Shown piece after piece: positions 1-7,176 of a stretch of 64,000 nt of DNA (position 1 is the stretch's first letter; every line of letters begins with the position of its first letter). Position numbers and translations under genes: made by a program. The DNA is from Paenibacillus sp. SC116. Its GTDB lineage: Bacteria; Bacillota; Bacilli; Paenibacillales; Paenibacillaceae. The stretch covers positions 1,698,856 through 1,762,855 of the forward strand of contig NZ_JANIOF010000001.1 of the NCBI RefSeq assembly GCF_024733555.1, written 5' to 3'. The notes under the pieces were generated by a model. That model was not told the DNA's origin and did not search any database. It saw only the letters and a program-made list of their open reading frames with translations.

Positions 1-213
1 ACGAGCGTACAAGGACATTCCTTCTTCTGGGCGACGGTGGTACACAACGATAGCCTCGTTAGATACGCACGAAAGTACATCAATGAACACATCATGCTGC
101 ACGTCGGATATTTCGAATGACTCGGCAATCTCTTTAATCCGACCTATATCTGTATCTGTCAATGATGTATGCGTATTGCACAATCGCTCAATTTGAGCCT
201 TATACTCAGTCAT
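1..213 (-). CDS. eutW: EutW-like sensor kinase, N-terminal part (cut by window edge)
   Basis: Only the first 71 residues are inside the window, starting MTEYKAQIERLCNTH and open to the edge. The ATG lies just before the stop of eutV, overlapping it by 8 bases, so the two are translationally coupled. In Firmicutes eut loci the gene directly after eutV is the cytoplasmic histidine kinase EutW, which phosphorylates EutV in response to ethanolamine. No kinase motif is visible in this piece; it would correspond to the N-terminal sensory region. The assignment rests on position and operon logic. Confidence 0.75.
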   Translation of the reverse strand, partial: MTEYKAQIERLCNTHTSLTDTDIGRIKEIAESFEISDVQHDVFIDVLSCVSNEAIVVYHRRPEEGMSLYAR

Positions 214-778
214 AGGAAATGACGATTGTCGAGGCAATCTCGATCATCGGACACCGTCTGTCCATACTGAGTTTGCGCAGCGTTTGATACGCTTCCTCTT
301 CGGTGCAGCCATTTTCCTTCATCAAAATGCCTTTGGCCTTCTCGACTGCTTTGCGCTCTTCCATCTTCAGCGTCAGCTTGGATAGATTCTGTTCGAGCTT
401 GCGAATTTCTTTCCCTTTGGCGATGGTGACTTCCACCATCGGTATAAACGACTTTTCGTCTAACGGCTTCACCAGATAAGCAAGCGCTCCGACAGAAGAT
501 GCTTTCTCAATCGTCTGTTTGTCGCTAAATGCAGTTAGGAGAATAATCCCGCCCGCAAGCTGCTCTGAAATGATTCGTTTACCCGCCTTTAGCCCGTCCA
601 AAATAGGCATTTGAACATCCATAATCACTAAGTCGGGTAGATGCTTTTTGCATAGTTCGATGGCTTCAAAGCCATCAGAAGCTTCGCCTACTACACTGTA
701 GCCTGCTTCTTCAAGCATCTCACGAATATCCATTCTTGTAATAGGTTCATCGTCGACTATTACAATTTTTCCATTCAT
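206..778 (-). CDS. eutV: EutV, response regulator with RNA-binding ANTAR output domain
   Basis: 190 residues. An N-terminal receiver domain (about 1-118) has acidic residues DDE near position 10, the phospho-acceptor Asp54 in VIMDVQMP, and the conserved Lys104 in VKPLDE. A helical ANTAR domain (about 130-190) carries the family pattern A-x-G-I-L-M-x-x-x-x-x-x-E-A-Y. In Enterococcus and Listeria, EutV phosphorylated by EutW dimerises and binds pairs of hairpins with A-x-x-G hexaloops in eut leaders, preventing termination. Such hairpins lie upstream of eutS and eutG here and in the riboswitch RNA. The 69-bp gap to eutP and overlap with eutW suggest one operon. Confidence 0.95.
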   Translation of the reverse strand: MNGKIVIVDDEPITRMDIREMLEEAGYSVVGEASDGFEAIELCKKHLPDLVIMDVQMPILDGLKAGKRIISEQLAGGIILLTAFSDKQTIEKASSVGALAYLVKPLDEKSFIPMVEVTIAKGKEIRKLEQNLSKLTLKMEERKAVEKAKGILMKENGCTEEEAYQTLRKLSMDRRCPMIEIASTIVISYD

Positions 779-847
779 GTGTCATGCACCTCATTGTCTG
801 CCGTTATTTGCTTTTCGTTATTGTGAAGACCTAGATGAAAAAGTCGT

Positions 848-1279
848 CTACGCTTCCAAATAGGATCGAAGCGCGTCTACTCCCACATTTTCTATCGTCG
901 AGACTTCAAAAATCTGTTCTACTCCCGCTGCTTGCAAATGAGCTCTCGCTTCCGCAATTTGCTCCTGCGTCTCAGCCAATTCGATCTTCGTTACGATACC
1001 GATAACAGGTTTCGCAAATACAGTCGCAAAGGCTGGCGGGAAATAGCTTTCTTCCTTCGTGCAATCTTGTACAAGACCAATGACGTCCGCATCTACACTG
1101 GAAACAAGCAGCATCTTGTACAAATATCGATTCTCTATGCATTCCCCAGGCGTATCAATCGCTTGATCAAACGTTTCAATCGCTTGGGTCTTTTTATAAG
1201 TAATCTCCTGACCATGCAGCCATTGGCATAAGGTCGTCTTGCCTGAGCCGGTACTGCCGGCAACGATTAATTTCTTCAT
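848..1279 (-). CDS. eutP: EutP/PduV-family small GTPase-like protein
   Basis: 143 residues. A P-loop GSTGSGKTT lies at 8-16, TKIE near 95-98 resembles a G4 (T/NKxD) motif, and DTPGE near 42-46 resembles the DxxG motif. This is the usual length for EutP/PduV, small P-loop proteins of metabolosome loci. A role as acetate kinase has been proposed for Salmonella EutP; its function in Firmicutes is uncertain. It sits 13 bp after eutS in the same direction. The Shine-Dalgarno is weak, consistent with coupling to eutS translation. Confidence 0.88.
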   Translation of the reverse strand: MKKLIVAGSTGSGKTTLCQWLHGQEITYKKTQAIETFDQAIDTPGECIENRYLYKMLLVSSVDADVIGLVQDCTKEESYFPPAFATVFAKPVIGIVTKIELAETQEQIAEARAHLQAAGVEQIFEVSTIENVGVDALRSYLEA

Positions 1280-1292
1280 CCAGCTTCGCCCC

Positions 1293-1652
1293 TTACGTTC
1301 TCGTAATTTTCGAAGCAGAGAAGCCTAAAATATTTTGCAAGCCAAGCAGCACTTCACTAACAGCCGCTTCTACCGAAGATACATCGCCTGTAATAACAAG
1401 CGAGCCGCTGAAGCGATCGACAAAGCCGATTTGCACGCCAGCTGCCTTCGTCGCGATATCCGCTGCGATAATGGAGGCTTCACTTGGTGTAATGGTCATA
1501 ATCCCAATGGCATCATGTGTATCGGTTCCTAACCCCAGCTTCTTATAAATATCAGCATTTGGGTTAGCGATAATATGTGCCAGCGTAACCTGTTTACCAG
1601 GAACGTATTCCTGTATGACGCGTTGTTTTTCGTTGTGTTGATCCATACTCAT
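1293..1652 (-). CDS. eutS: EutS-like bacterial microcompartment shell protein
   Basis: 119 residues, close to the length of EutS/PduU hexamers (circularly permuted BMC domain). The segment [20 protein letters not shown] is typical of the EutS N-terminal beta-barrel, followed by the BMC fold with [20 protein letters not shown] and GSLVITGDV. It forms part of the protein shell of the ethanolamine metabolosome. The start is preceded by AGGATGAG. Its own promoter and ANTAR-controlled leader lie upstream at 1690-1813, so it is probably the first gene of a eutS-eutP-eutV-eutW transcript. Confidence 0.92.
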   Translation of the reverse strand: MSMDQHNEKQRVIQEYVPGKQVTLAHIIANPNADIYKKLGLGTDTHDAIGIMTITPSEASIIAADIATKAAGVQIGFVDRFSGSLVITGDVSSVEAAVSEVLLGLQNILGFSASKITRT

Positions 1653-1689
1653 CTCATCCTATCTCTTATTCAGAAACACGATTTAGCTG

Positions 1690-1777
1690 TAAAAAAACAT
1701 AAAGACCCCTTAAAAGTCCACATGGAAAATTTAAGAAGCCTCATCGCTTGTATTTGTATGCAACACGCCGTTGTGTT
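1690..1777 (-). promoter_or_regulatory. ANTAR dual-hairpin antiterminator in the eutS leader
   Basis: Two hairpins on the minus strand. Hairpin 1 (1762-1777) has stem AACAC/GTGTT and hexaloop AACGGC, with A1 and G4 as known for EutV targets. Hairpin 2 (1736-1749) has stem AAGC/GCTT and loop GATGAG, which keeps G4 but has G at position 1. Hairpin 2 overlaps the 5' arm of a terminator (about 1698-1745) ending in seven U (1691-1697). EutV binding should hold hairpin 2 and block termination. The deviation in the second loop is noted under findings. Confidence 0.82.
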
Positions 1778-1783
1778 ACTTTC

Positions 1784-1813
1784 ACTATATTTTAAATGTG
1801 TAAACGTTGTCAA
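1784..1813 (-). promoter_or_regulatory. Sigma-A promoter of the eutS leader
   Basis: On the minus strand a perfect -35 TTGACA (1808-1813) and a -10 TATAGT (1784-1789) are separated by 18 bases. The predicted start is just upstream of ANTAR hairpin 1, so the first structured element of the transcript is the EutV target. Confidence 0.8.
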
Positions 1814-1842
1814 CCGCATAACGCACGAAATGCGATTTCATT

Positions 1843-2985
1843 TTAAGATTGATACATTTTGTTCAAAATTTGAACAATTTCCTCCAGTTTAGGTACACGT
1901 GGATTGGTAGCTGTACAACCATCCTGCAAAGCACCTTCTGCAATAGCTTGGCTATGTTCTTTCAACGCAGCCTTGTCCACGCCGCAATCACGCAAGGATA
2001 AGGGCATGTTCAATTCTTTCTGCAATTGCTTAATCGCCTGCATCAAGTTGCGAACACCGCTCTTCACATTCGGAGCAGACAGACCAAGTGTTTTTGCAAT
2101 TTCTGCATAACGAACTGCTGTAGCTGTCTCCTCTTCTCTGCTGTATCCCGGCTTGTAATTCGCATTGTACTCAATTACATGCGGCAATAGTAGTGCATTT
2201 ATACGCCCATGCGCAATCTTGAACTTGGCACCTGCATTATGAGCAATACCATGATTCAATCCAAGAGATGTCATGTTGAATGCTATACCAGCCAAGCAAG
2301 ATGCGCTGTGCATTTTCTCACGTGCTGCGAGATCATTTCCGTCTTTATACGCACGTGGCAAATATGTGAATACAAGTTTCATCGCTTTTTCAGCCAAAGC
2401 ATCGGAAATATCATTCGCTTTCGTGGAAACATATGCCTCGATTGCATGCGTCAATACGTCCATCCCTGTATCAGCGGTAATGCCAGCAGGAACTGTTTTT
2501 ACCAATGCTGGGTCCAAAATTGCTTCCTGAGGCAGCATCAGATCCGATACGAGTGGATATTTAATATTTTTTTCTTTATCGCTAATAACGGAGAAGTTCG
2601 TCACTTCTGATCCCGTGCCGCTCGTTGTCGGAATCGCTACGAACGGAATGTCCACTTGATCCAGCAGTTTGTGAGCAAACAGCTTCATTGCTTTAGCCGC
2701 ATCGATTGCAGAACCGCCGCCAATCGCAATAATCAGGTCGGCTTTGAATTCAGCAAGCTTTTCAACGCCCTCTGTCACTGTTTCAATCGGAGGATCCGGA
2801 ACGATGTTGCTGAAAATGTATTGTTCATTGCTGTCATGTACGCGTTCAAACAACATATGAAGGAGACCAGCCTTCACCATAAATGGATCTGTTACCACAA
2901 ATATACGACGATTTCTGTATTCAGACAGGCGATCTAGCGAGCCTTCTCCAAGATAAATTTCTGTTCTAATCGAAATTTTTTCCAT
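1843..2985 (-). CDS. eutG: EutG-like iron-type alcohol dehydrogenase
   Basis: 380 residues from the ATG at 2985, chosen over the longer frame because GGAGGTG sits directly upstream. Group III (iron-dependent) alcohol dehydrogenase: glycine-rich nucleotide segment IAIGGGSAIDAAKA, the family block IPTTSGTGSEVTNFSVI, and metal-site residues in MDVLTHAIEAYVS and NHGIAHNAGAKF. In eut loci it reduces acetaldehyde to ethanol to recycle NAD+ inside the microcompartment. The context (eutSPVW downstream, ANTAR leader upstream) supports eutG over a generic ADH. No usual promoter lies between it and eutS except that of the eutS leader. Confidence 0.9.
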   Translation of the reverse strand: MEKISIRTEIYLGEGSLDRLSEYRNRRIFVVTDPFMVKAGLLHMLFERVHDSNEQYIFSNIVPDPPIETVTEGVEKLAEFKADLIIAIGGGSAIDAAKAMKLFAHKLLDQVDIPFVAIPTTSGTGSEVTNFSVISDKEKNIKYPLVSDLMLPQEAILDPALVKTVPAGITADTGMDVLTHAIEAYVSTKANDISDALAEKAMKLVFTYLPRAYKDGNDLAAREKMHSASCLAGIAFNMTSLGLNHGIAHNAGAKFKIAHGRINALLLPHVIEYNANYKPGYSREEETATAVRYAEIAKTLGLSAPNVKSGVRNLMQAIKQLQKELNMPLSLRDCGVDKAALKEHSQAIAEGALQDGCTATNPRVPKLEEIVQILNKMYQS

Positions 2986-3062
2986 GTAAGCACCTCCAAA
3001 AGAAGTCAAAGTCATAACAAAAGTCGTAATTAAAGATAAAGAATCGTAAAGCGTTCATGCTT

Positions 3063-3150
3063 AGAAAAATAAAAAGAGGCCTTCAAAGGAATACGATGTA
3101 CTCCCTTAAAAGCCTCTTTGCTTGTTATGTTAGATGCACGCCATTGTGCA
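3063..3150 (-). promoter_or_regulatory. ANTAR dual-hairpin antiterminator in the eutG leader
   Basis: On the minus strand hairpin 1 (3135-3150) has stem TGCAC/GTGCA and hexaloop AATGGC. Hairpin 2 (3110-3123) has stem AAGC/GCTT and hexaloop AAAGAG. Both loops have A1 and G4. Hairpin 2 shares bases with the terminator stem AAAGAGGC/GCCTCTTT (3112-3119 with 3073-3080), which is followed by a U-rich tract. This is the layout described for EutV-controlled leaders: EutV holds hairpin 2, so the terminator cannot form and eutG is read. Confidence 0.88.
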
Positions 3151-3174
3151 ACATTCATGAAATTGTCTGTTACT

Positions 3175-3204
3175 ACTGTACACTGCGATCCAGATGCTCG
3201 TCAA
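3175..3204 (-). promoter_or_regulatory. Candidate promoter of the eutG leader
   Basis: Minus-strand -35 TTGACG (3199-3204) and -10 TACAGT (3175-3180) are spaced by 18 bases and placed about 25 bases before ANTAR hairpin 1. Assigned by sequence only. Confidence 0.55.
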
Positions 3205-3482
3205 CCACATCATATGTGGCAAAGTCGCGACCTTGGCGTTGTGTAGGAAAGATTCGCGGGTTTCTGCGCTATCGTTCGCATTTTTTATTGTATATGCGGA
3301 GTCGCAGTATCCTCTGTGCGATAACTCACACCATTAGCTATGTAAAAAATGGGATGCACTTCATTGTGCATATCATTCTTCAGCATTGAAGAACTTCCCG
3401 CTTGCTAACTATACGTCGTTGTATAGGTAGGTGACACACACCTGGCCTTCGCAACCTCATCGTTGACAGCCTTTTCTTTCCA

Positions 3483-3528
3483 TTAAAAAAAGCCTAGCGA
3501 GGCGCAAAACGTCACTAGACTTGAAAAT
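3483..3528 (-). terminator. Probable riboswitch expression platform / terminator
   Basis: On the minus strand a stem CTAGTG/CGCTAG or the shorter GCCT/AGGC precedes seven U (3485-3491). A GAGGC in the loop of the upstream hairpin (3540-3544) can pair with GCCTC here (3499-3503), offering two mutually exclusive folds. Which fold ligand binding favours cannot be told by eye. Confidence 0.55.
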
Positions 3529-3665
3529 CCAACCCTTTTGCCTCGAAAGGATTGGCTAGACAAAGTTATTAGACAATTGACCTGACTTAAGACCGTGTAT
3601 TTCGGTCTATCACAGTGGCGGGACCGCGTTGGATTTGCACCAAACTTCCATTGCCTATAACTTTT
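3529..3665 (-). promoter_or_regulatory. Cobalamin (B12) riboswitch
   Basis: The minus strand reads, in order, GGTGCAAATCC (about 3629-3639), CGGTCCCGCCACTGTGA (about 3610-3626) and AAGTCAGG (about 3581-3588), the signature blocks of the adenosylcobalamin aptamer. After it comes a strong 10-bp hairpin at 3529-3555 and then a candidate termination element. This aptamer class senses the cofactor of ethanolamine ammonia-lyase. Confidence 0.92.
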
Positions 3666-3708
3666 TCTATTGTTTGTACATGACGTGAATGGCCTCCCAT
3701 TCGAAATC

Positions 3709-3736
3709 ATTATAGCATACTTGATCATCTTGACAA
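3709..3736 (-). promoter_or_regulatory. Strong extended -10 promoter of the riboswitch RNA
   Basis: Minus-strand -35 TTGTCA (3731-3736), 16 bases, then -10 TATAAT (3709-3714) preceded by TGC, an extended -10. A consensus-like promoter fits a decoy RNA made in quantity. Confidence 0.8.
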
Positions 3737-3870
3737 GAAAAAAAGCAATGACATTTTCATGAACTTATAATGGGAAAATTTATATCCAACTATTTTCCAC
3801 AAAAAACTTGCGTAAAAGCTGCCTTCTCTCTCCACTAGAAGCTAGAAGGGCTTTCAACGAATATCAGCAG

Positions 3871-4539
3871 CTATTTAAAAGTTTCTTTTCTTTGCAAATT
3901 GTTGGATATAACATACTCAATTAGTTCACTTCTTTTGGTTACATTTAATTTGATCATTAGCCTGCTCTTGTGCGTATCTACCGTCTTCACACTTATTACT
4001 AGCTTCTGTCCAATTTCCACAAGGGAATACCCTCTTGCTAAATAATCCAATATTTCTTTCTCCCGAGCGCTTAACAGACGATATAGCTCCAGATGTCTCT
4101 CTTGATCCGACTTCTTTTTGATGGATGTCAACAGTACATGTGTTTCTTGGGGCCTCAAATACGTATATCCTTTTAACACCGTTTCAATAGCTGCATACAA
4201 GTCCTCGTCCACTGCCGCTTTAGGAACATAGCCTGATGCCCCTGCATGAATGACCGCATTTATATACTCCTCATCTTCATGCATGGTTAAGACGATTATT
4301 TTAGCTTCTGGATAGGAGGACTTGATTTCTTTAAGCACTTGGATTCCATCCATCCGCGGTAAGCTTATGTCAAGAATCAAAATATCTGGTTCAAGCTCCT
4401 TATATAATCGCAAAGCTTCCATGCCGTCTGCTGCTTCACCAACAACTTCATAGCTAGCCCTCTTGCCCAACAATAATTTAAGTCCTGAACGAATCAAGGC
4501 ATGGTCATCAGCCAACATAATTCTCGTTATCGCTTCCAT
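3871..4539 (-). CDS. NarL/LuxR-family response regulator
   Basis: 222 residues. The receiver domain (1-125) has ADD at 10-12, phospho-acceptor Asp57 in LILDISLP and Lys109 in VPKAA. The C-terminal LuxR-type helix-turn-helix (about 155-215) reads LSAREKEILDYLARGYS then ISVKTVDTHKSRLM. It overlaps the kinase gene by 32 bp and starts after GGGGGAG. The trio of binding lipoprotein, kinase and regulator faces an organophosphate antiporter, so it probably activates that gene, as UhpA or PgtA do in enterics. The palindrome at 7006-7032 is a candidate binding site. Confidence 0.88.
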   Translation of the reverse strand: MEAITRIMLADDHALIRSGLKLLLGKRASYEVVGEAADGMEALRLYKELEPDILILDISLPRMDGIQVLKEIKSSYPEAKIIVLTMHEDEEYINAVIHAGASGYVPKAAVDEDLYAAIETVLKGYTYLRPQETHVLLTSIKKKSDQERHLELYRLLSAREKEILDYLARGYSLVEIGQKLVISVKTVDTHKSRLMIKLNVTKRSELIEYVISNNLQRKETFK

Positions 4540-5971
4540 CTGCTCCCCCTCTGTTTGGCGTTTTTAGTGGAATAGACACCTTTACTTCCGTGCCACCATC
4601 TTCTGATTTTTCAATTTGAAACGTCCCGCCAAGCAGCAAGGCTCGTTCCCTCATCCCCTGTATACCAATACGATTTTGTTGACGCGCCTTCTCGAAATCT
4701 TCCTGTTCAATCCCATGTCCGTTATCATGAATGATGACGGATATAGCCTGCACCCCAACTTCCATATGTACATTAGCATGAGTAGCAGCTGTATGCTTCA
4801 CTATATTCGTCAAGCCCTCTTGAAGGATGCGATACAAAGCAACAGCGATGTGACTCTCAATGCTGACACATTCATTAGGTACAGTCATTCTAACTTTGAT
4901 TCCATATTTCTCTTCAAATTTGCTCGCATGCTTTCGCATCGCTGGAATTAATCCCATATCATCCAATATAGGAGGTCTCAGTTCAACGGCCAAGTCTCTC
5001 ATTTCTCTAAGGATGCCCGCCGCGATATCTCTACTCGTCGTCAATAACTCATGCTGTTCTGCATCTTTGGCTTCATCCGCCATCACTCTCATCGTTACGA
5101 TCAGCGACGTGAGGGCTTGACTCGTTTCGTCATGTAATTCTCGCGATATACGCTTGCGCTCATCTTCTTGCGCAGATATGAGCTTTAAGATTAAAGTATC
5201 ACGCTGACGATCTTTATCTCGCAGCTCATCAAGCAAAGCCTCAACTTCTTTGTTCGAACTAATCAAATTGTCTGCCATCTCATTGAATGCCTGCGTGAGC
5301 TTTCCAATATCATCATTGCTCGACACCTTGGCTCGAAGCGACAGTTTACCTGCCGATATCCCTGATGCAACGCGGACTAAACGATTAATCGGTTTAGTAA
5401 TAATGCGGGTAACAAGATAGGCAATTCCCGCAGCCCCAATACACACGAGAATGGTAGCAACAATTAACTTCCCGATCTTATTCAAAATGTACGACTTTGC
5501 CTGCTTTTCCGTCATCCCTACACGAACAAATCCGATGTCTCCTTCTTCAATAGGAACTAACACATCATGAATACGTCCTTCATTGGAGGTAAGCGTTTCC
5601 ACATTAGGACGATTAAAAGCATCAGGGACGTGAGCCCTTATAATCCCTTTCGGAATATCTCCTGCAAAGGTATGAGAAACAAGCCCATGATTGTTGTTAA
5701 TAATCAAAATATAGCGAACATCTTCATCTGCTTGCTGTGCCTGAGTAATAAGCATATACGTTGCATAATAATCATCCGTTAATATGTAGTCTGAAGATGA
5801 TGCAGCAATCGTGTTGGCAATCGTTAATCCTCTTTTTTTGAGTTCATCCGTCATCATATTGGTGAGAGATTCCCAGATAATATAACCTAATATGGACGCG
5901 AGAAATAGCAGCGCAATCATAATGGCTCCGAATATTTTTTGATTGATTTGAAACTTATCTACCCATCTCAT
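4508..5971 (-). CDS. Sensor histidine kinase with HAMP and HisKA_3 domains
   Basis: 487 residues. A membrane segment at about 13-33, an extracytoplasmic sensor region (about 34-165), a second membrane segment (about 167-190), HAMP (about 190-240), then the dimerisation motif ISRELHDETSQAL with phospho-acceptor His280 and an ATPase domain with HDNGHGI and GIQGMRERALLLGG. The start overlaps the last 4 bp of the binding-protein gene (ATGA-type coupling). The partner regulator follows. The extracytoplasmic region is likely to read the loaded state of the lipoprotein encoded first in the operon. Confidence 0.88.
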   Translation of the reverse strand: MRWVDKFQINQKIFGAIMIALLFLASILGYIIWESLTNMMTDELKKRGLTIANTIAASSSDYILTDDYYATYMLITQAQQADEDVRYILIINNNHGLVSHTFAGDIPKGIIRAHVPDAFNRPNVETLTSNEGRIHDVLVPIEEGDIGFVRVGMTEKQAKSYILNKIGKLIVATILVCIGAAGIAYLVTRIITKPINRLVRVASGISAGKLSLRAKVSSNDDIGKLTQAFNEMADNLISSNKEVEALLDELRDKDRQRDTLILKLISAQEDERKRISRELHDETSQALTSLIVTMRVMADEAKDAEQHELLTTSRDIAAGILREMRDLAVELRPPILDDMGLIPAMRKHASKFEEKYGIKVRMTVPNECVSIESHIAVALYRILQEGLTNIVKHTAATHANVHMEVGVQAISVIIHDNGHGIEQEDFEKARQQNRIGIQGMRERALLLGGTFQIEKSEDGGTEVKVSIPLKTPNRGGADGSDNENYVG

Positions 5972-6891
5972 CGTCGGCCTCCTCCACTATCACTGGAGCT
6001 ATCCGTGATTTCAAACAAGGCAGGATCTACAGGTACAAATCTATCTATGGACAAACCCTTAAGTGCCGCTTTTAACTTCTCATTTTCGTGCATCGTCAAA
6101 AAAATATGCTCTATTTGATCCTTTTCTAGGTCAGATAAATTGCGGTTAACCACCACAGGTCCCGTTCCCAGTCGCTTGGATTTATCGATAACTTTAAGTT
6201 TTTTCGATAATTCAGGTTGCTTTTGCAAAGCTTGTTCAAAGACCAAATTGTTCACAGCGGCAGCGGTTACAACATTATCAATTACGGCTCTCAACGAATG
6301 TTCGTGATTATGAGTAAACAGCGAACGTCCAAAAAATTGTTCTGGCGTTTCATTCATTTCAGCTAATTTATGTTGTACAAATTGGTACCCTGAATAGCTG
6401 AGAGGATCCGTAAACGCAATGCTCTTCCCGATTAAATCCGTTATATGATCAATATCTTCTCTTGCATTATTTACGACAAGATACCCCTGATAGTAAGGAA
6501 CCCCCATCCGCTCCTGAACCGCGATCGGTTCCAACGTTTCCACATCTCGAAACGTAAGATAGGCCCCTGCGGAAAGAAGTGCGATATCCGCGCCACCATT
6601 TATAACGAGCATGCTCATCTCTCTATAGCTTTTCCGCTGTATTAAGATGACAGGTCTTTGCATTTGTTCTCCGATATAATTTGCAATCTTCCTATAATGT
6701 ACAATCGTATCCGATGGTGCCAGCAAGCTAGAGAAGGTAACTCGAATAGGATCATGTTTGCCTTCATGAGATTGGATCGGGGCAGACTCAGACTTCGTAA
6801 AGTCGATTTGATAGTCAGAATGAGTAGGCTGACAACTTACCAATAAAATCGTCATGACGCAAATAAGAAGCACCGAAATACACTTGTTCAA
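5968..6891 (-). CDS. PhnD-like solute-binding lipoprotein, sensory partner of the kinase
   Basis: 307 residues with a lipoprotein signal (LLICVMTILLVSC, Cys20). The rest matches the phosphate/phosphite/phosphonate binding-protein family: IRVTFSSLLAPSD, GADIALLSAGAYLTF, and GKSIAFTDPLSYSGYQF. The start is a TTG preceded by GAGGTGG. There is no ABC permease or ATPase nearby, and the gene is the first of an operon with a kinase and regulator, so it most likely senses an extracellular phosphorylated compound, comparable to HptA of Staphylococcus (hexose phosphate sensing) or PgtC of Salmonella. The exact ligand is unknown. Confidence 0.8.
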   Translation of the reverse strand: MNKCISVLLICVMTILLVSCQPTHSDYQIDFTKSESAPIQSHEGKHDPIRVTFSSLLAPSDTIVHYRKIANYIGEQMQRPVILIQRKSYREMSMLVINGGADIALLSAGAYLTFRDVETLEPIAVQERMGVPYYQGYLVVNNAREDIDHITDLIGKSIAFTDPLSYSGYQFVQHKLAEMNETPEQFFGRSLFTHNHEHSLRAVIDNVVTAAAVNNLVFEQALQKQPELSKKLKVIDKSKRLGTGPVVVNRNLSDLEKDQIEHIFLTMHENEKLKAALKGLSIDRFVPVDPALFEITDSSSDSGGGRR

Positions 6892-7005
6892 CTTCCCACC
6901 TCAATTCTCATACTTCATTAATTTCAATCAACAAGTATAGCATGATCCCTGCCTCCTGCAATTGATATCTATTAGCAGCATCCAAATTTGAATATAAAGT
7001 CGGAT

Positions 7006-7032
7006 GTTTTGTAGGAATAATTCCTACAAAAC
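7006..7032. promoter_or_regulatory. Perfect 27-bp palindrome in the divergent control region
   Basis: Arms GTTTTGTAGGAAT and ATTCCTACAAAAC flank a single central A: 13 bp, perfect. It lies between the divergent binding-protein operon and the antiporter gene, 145 bp before the antiporter start and 115 bp before the operon start. It is either the operator of the NarL-type regulator or of a repressor; it lacks a U-run expected of a terminator. Confidence 0.65.
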
Positions 7033-7176
7033 AAATAAAAAATCTGACAACAAAATCAGAGTTCCGCTGATAGTGATAGCGCATAACGACCCTGATAATA
7101 AAGAAGTAATGAGTCACATCACATTTATGAACAGCACAATGAAAGCGCTACATTACAAAAAAAGGGGTTGAACACT

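Larger units (their letters stand above)
3344..3702 (-). ncRNA. EutX/Rli55-like riboswitch-controlled decoy RNA
   Basis: A predicted transcript starts near 3702, carries a cobalamin riboswitch, then two further ANTAR-type hairpins: 3376-3393 (stem TTCTTC/GAAGAA, loop AATGCT) and 3354-3371 (stem ATGCAC/GTGCAT, loop AATGAA). Both loops have A1 and G4, 4 bases apart, followed by six U at 3344-3349. In Enterococcus (EutX) and Listeria (Rli55) such an RNA sequesters EutV when adenosylcobalamin is absent, and B12 binding causes early termination that frees EutV. The position upstream of eutG is the same as I recall for Enterococcus. Inferred from architecture. Confidence 0.8.

Noticed and set aside
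3483-3728. 81-codon minus-strand open frame
   Set aside because: It lies exactly over the cobalamin riboswitch and its promoter, and its sequence follows the conserved RNA blocks, so it is not a protein gene.
7139-7154. cre-like sequence TGAAAGCGCTACA before the antiporter gene
   Set aside because: It is one base short of the 14-bp catabolite-responsive element and lacks the right-hand symmetry; too weak to list.
7168-7176. TTG start giving a slightly longer antiporter
   Set aside because: The Shine-Dalgarno AAAGGGG touches this TTG, while the GTG at 7177 is at normal spacing.
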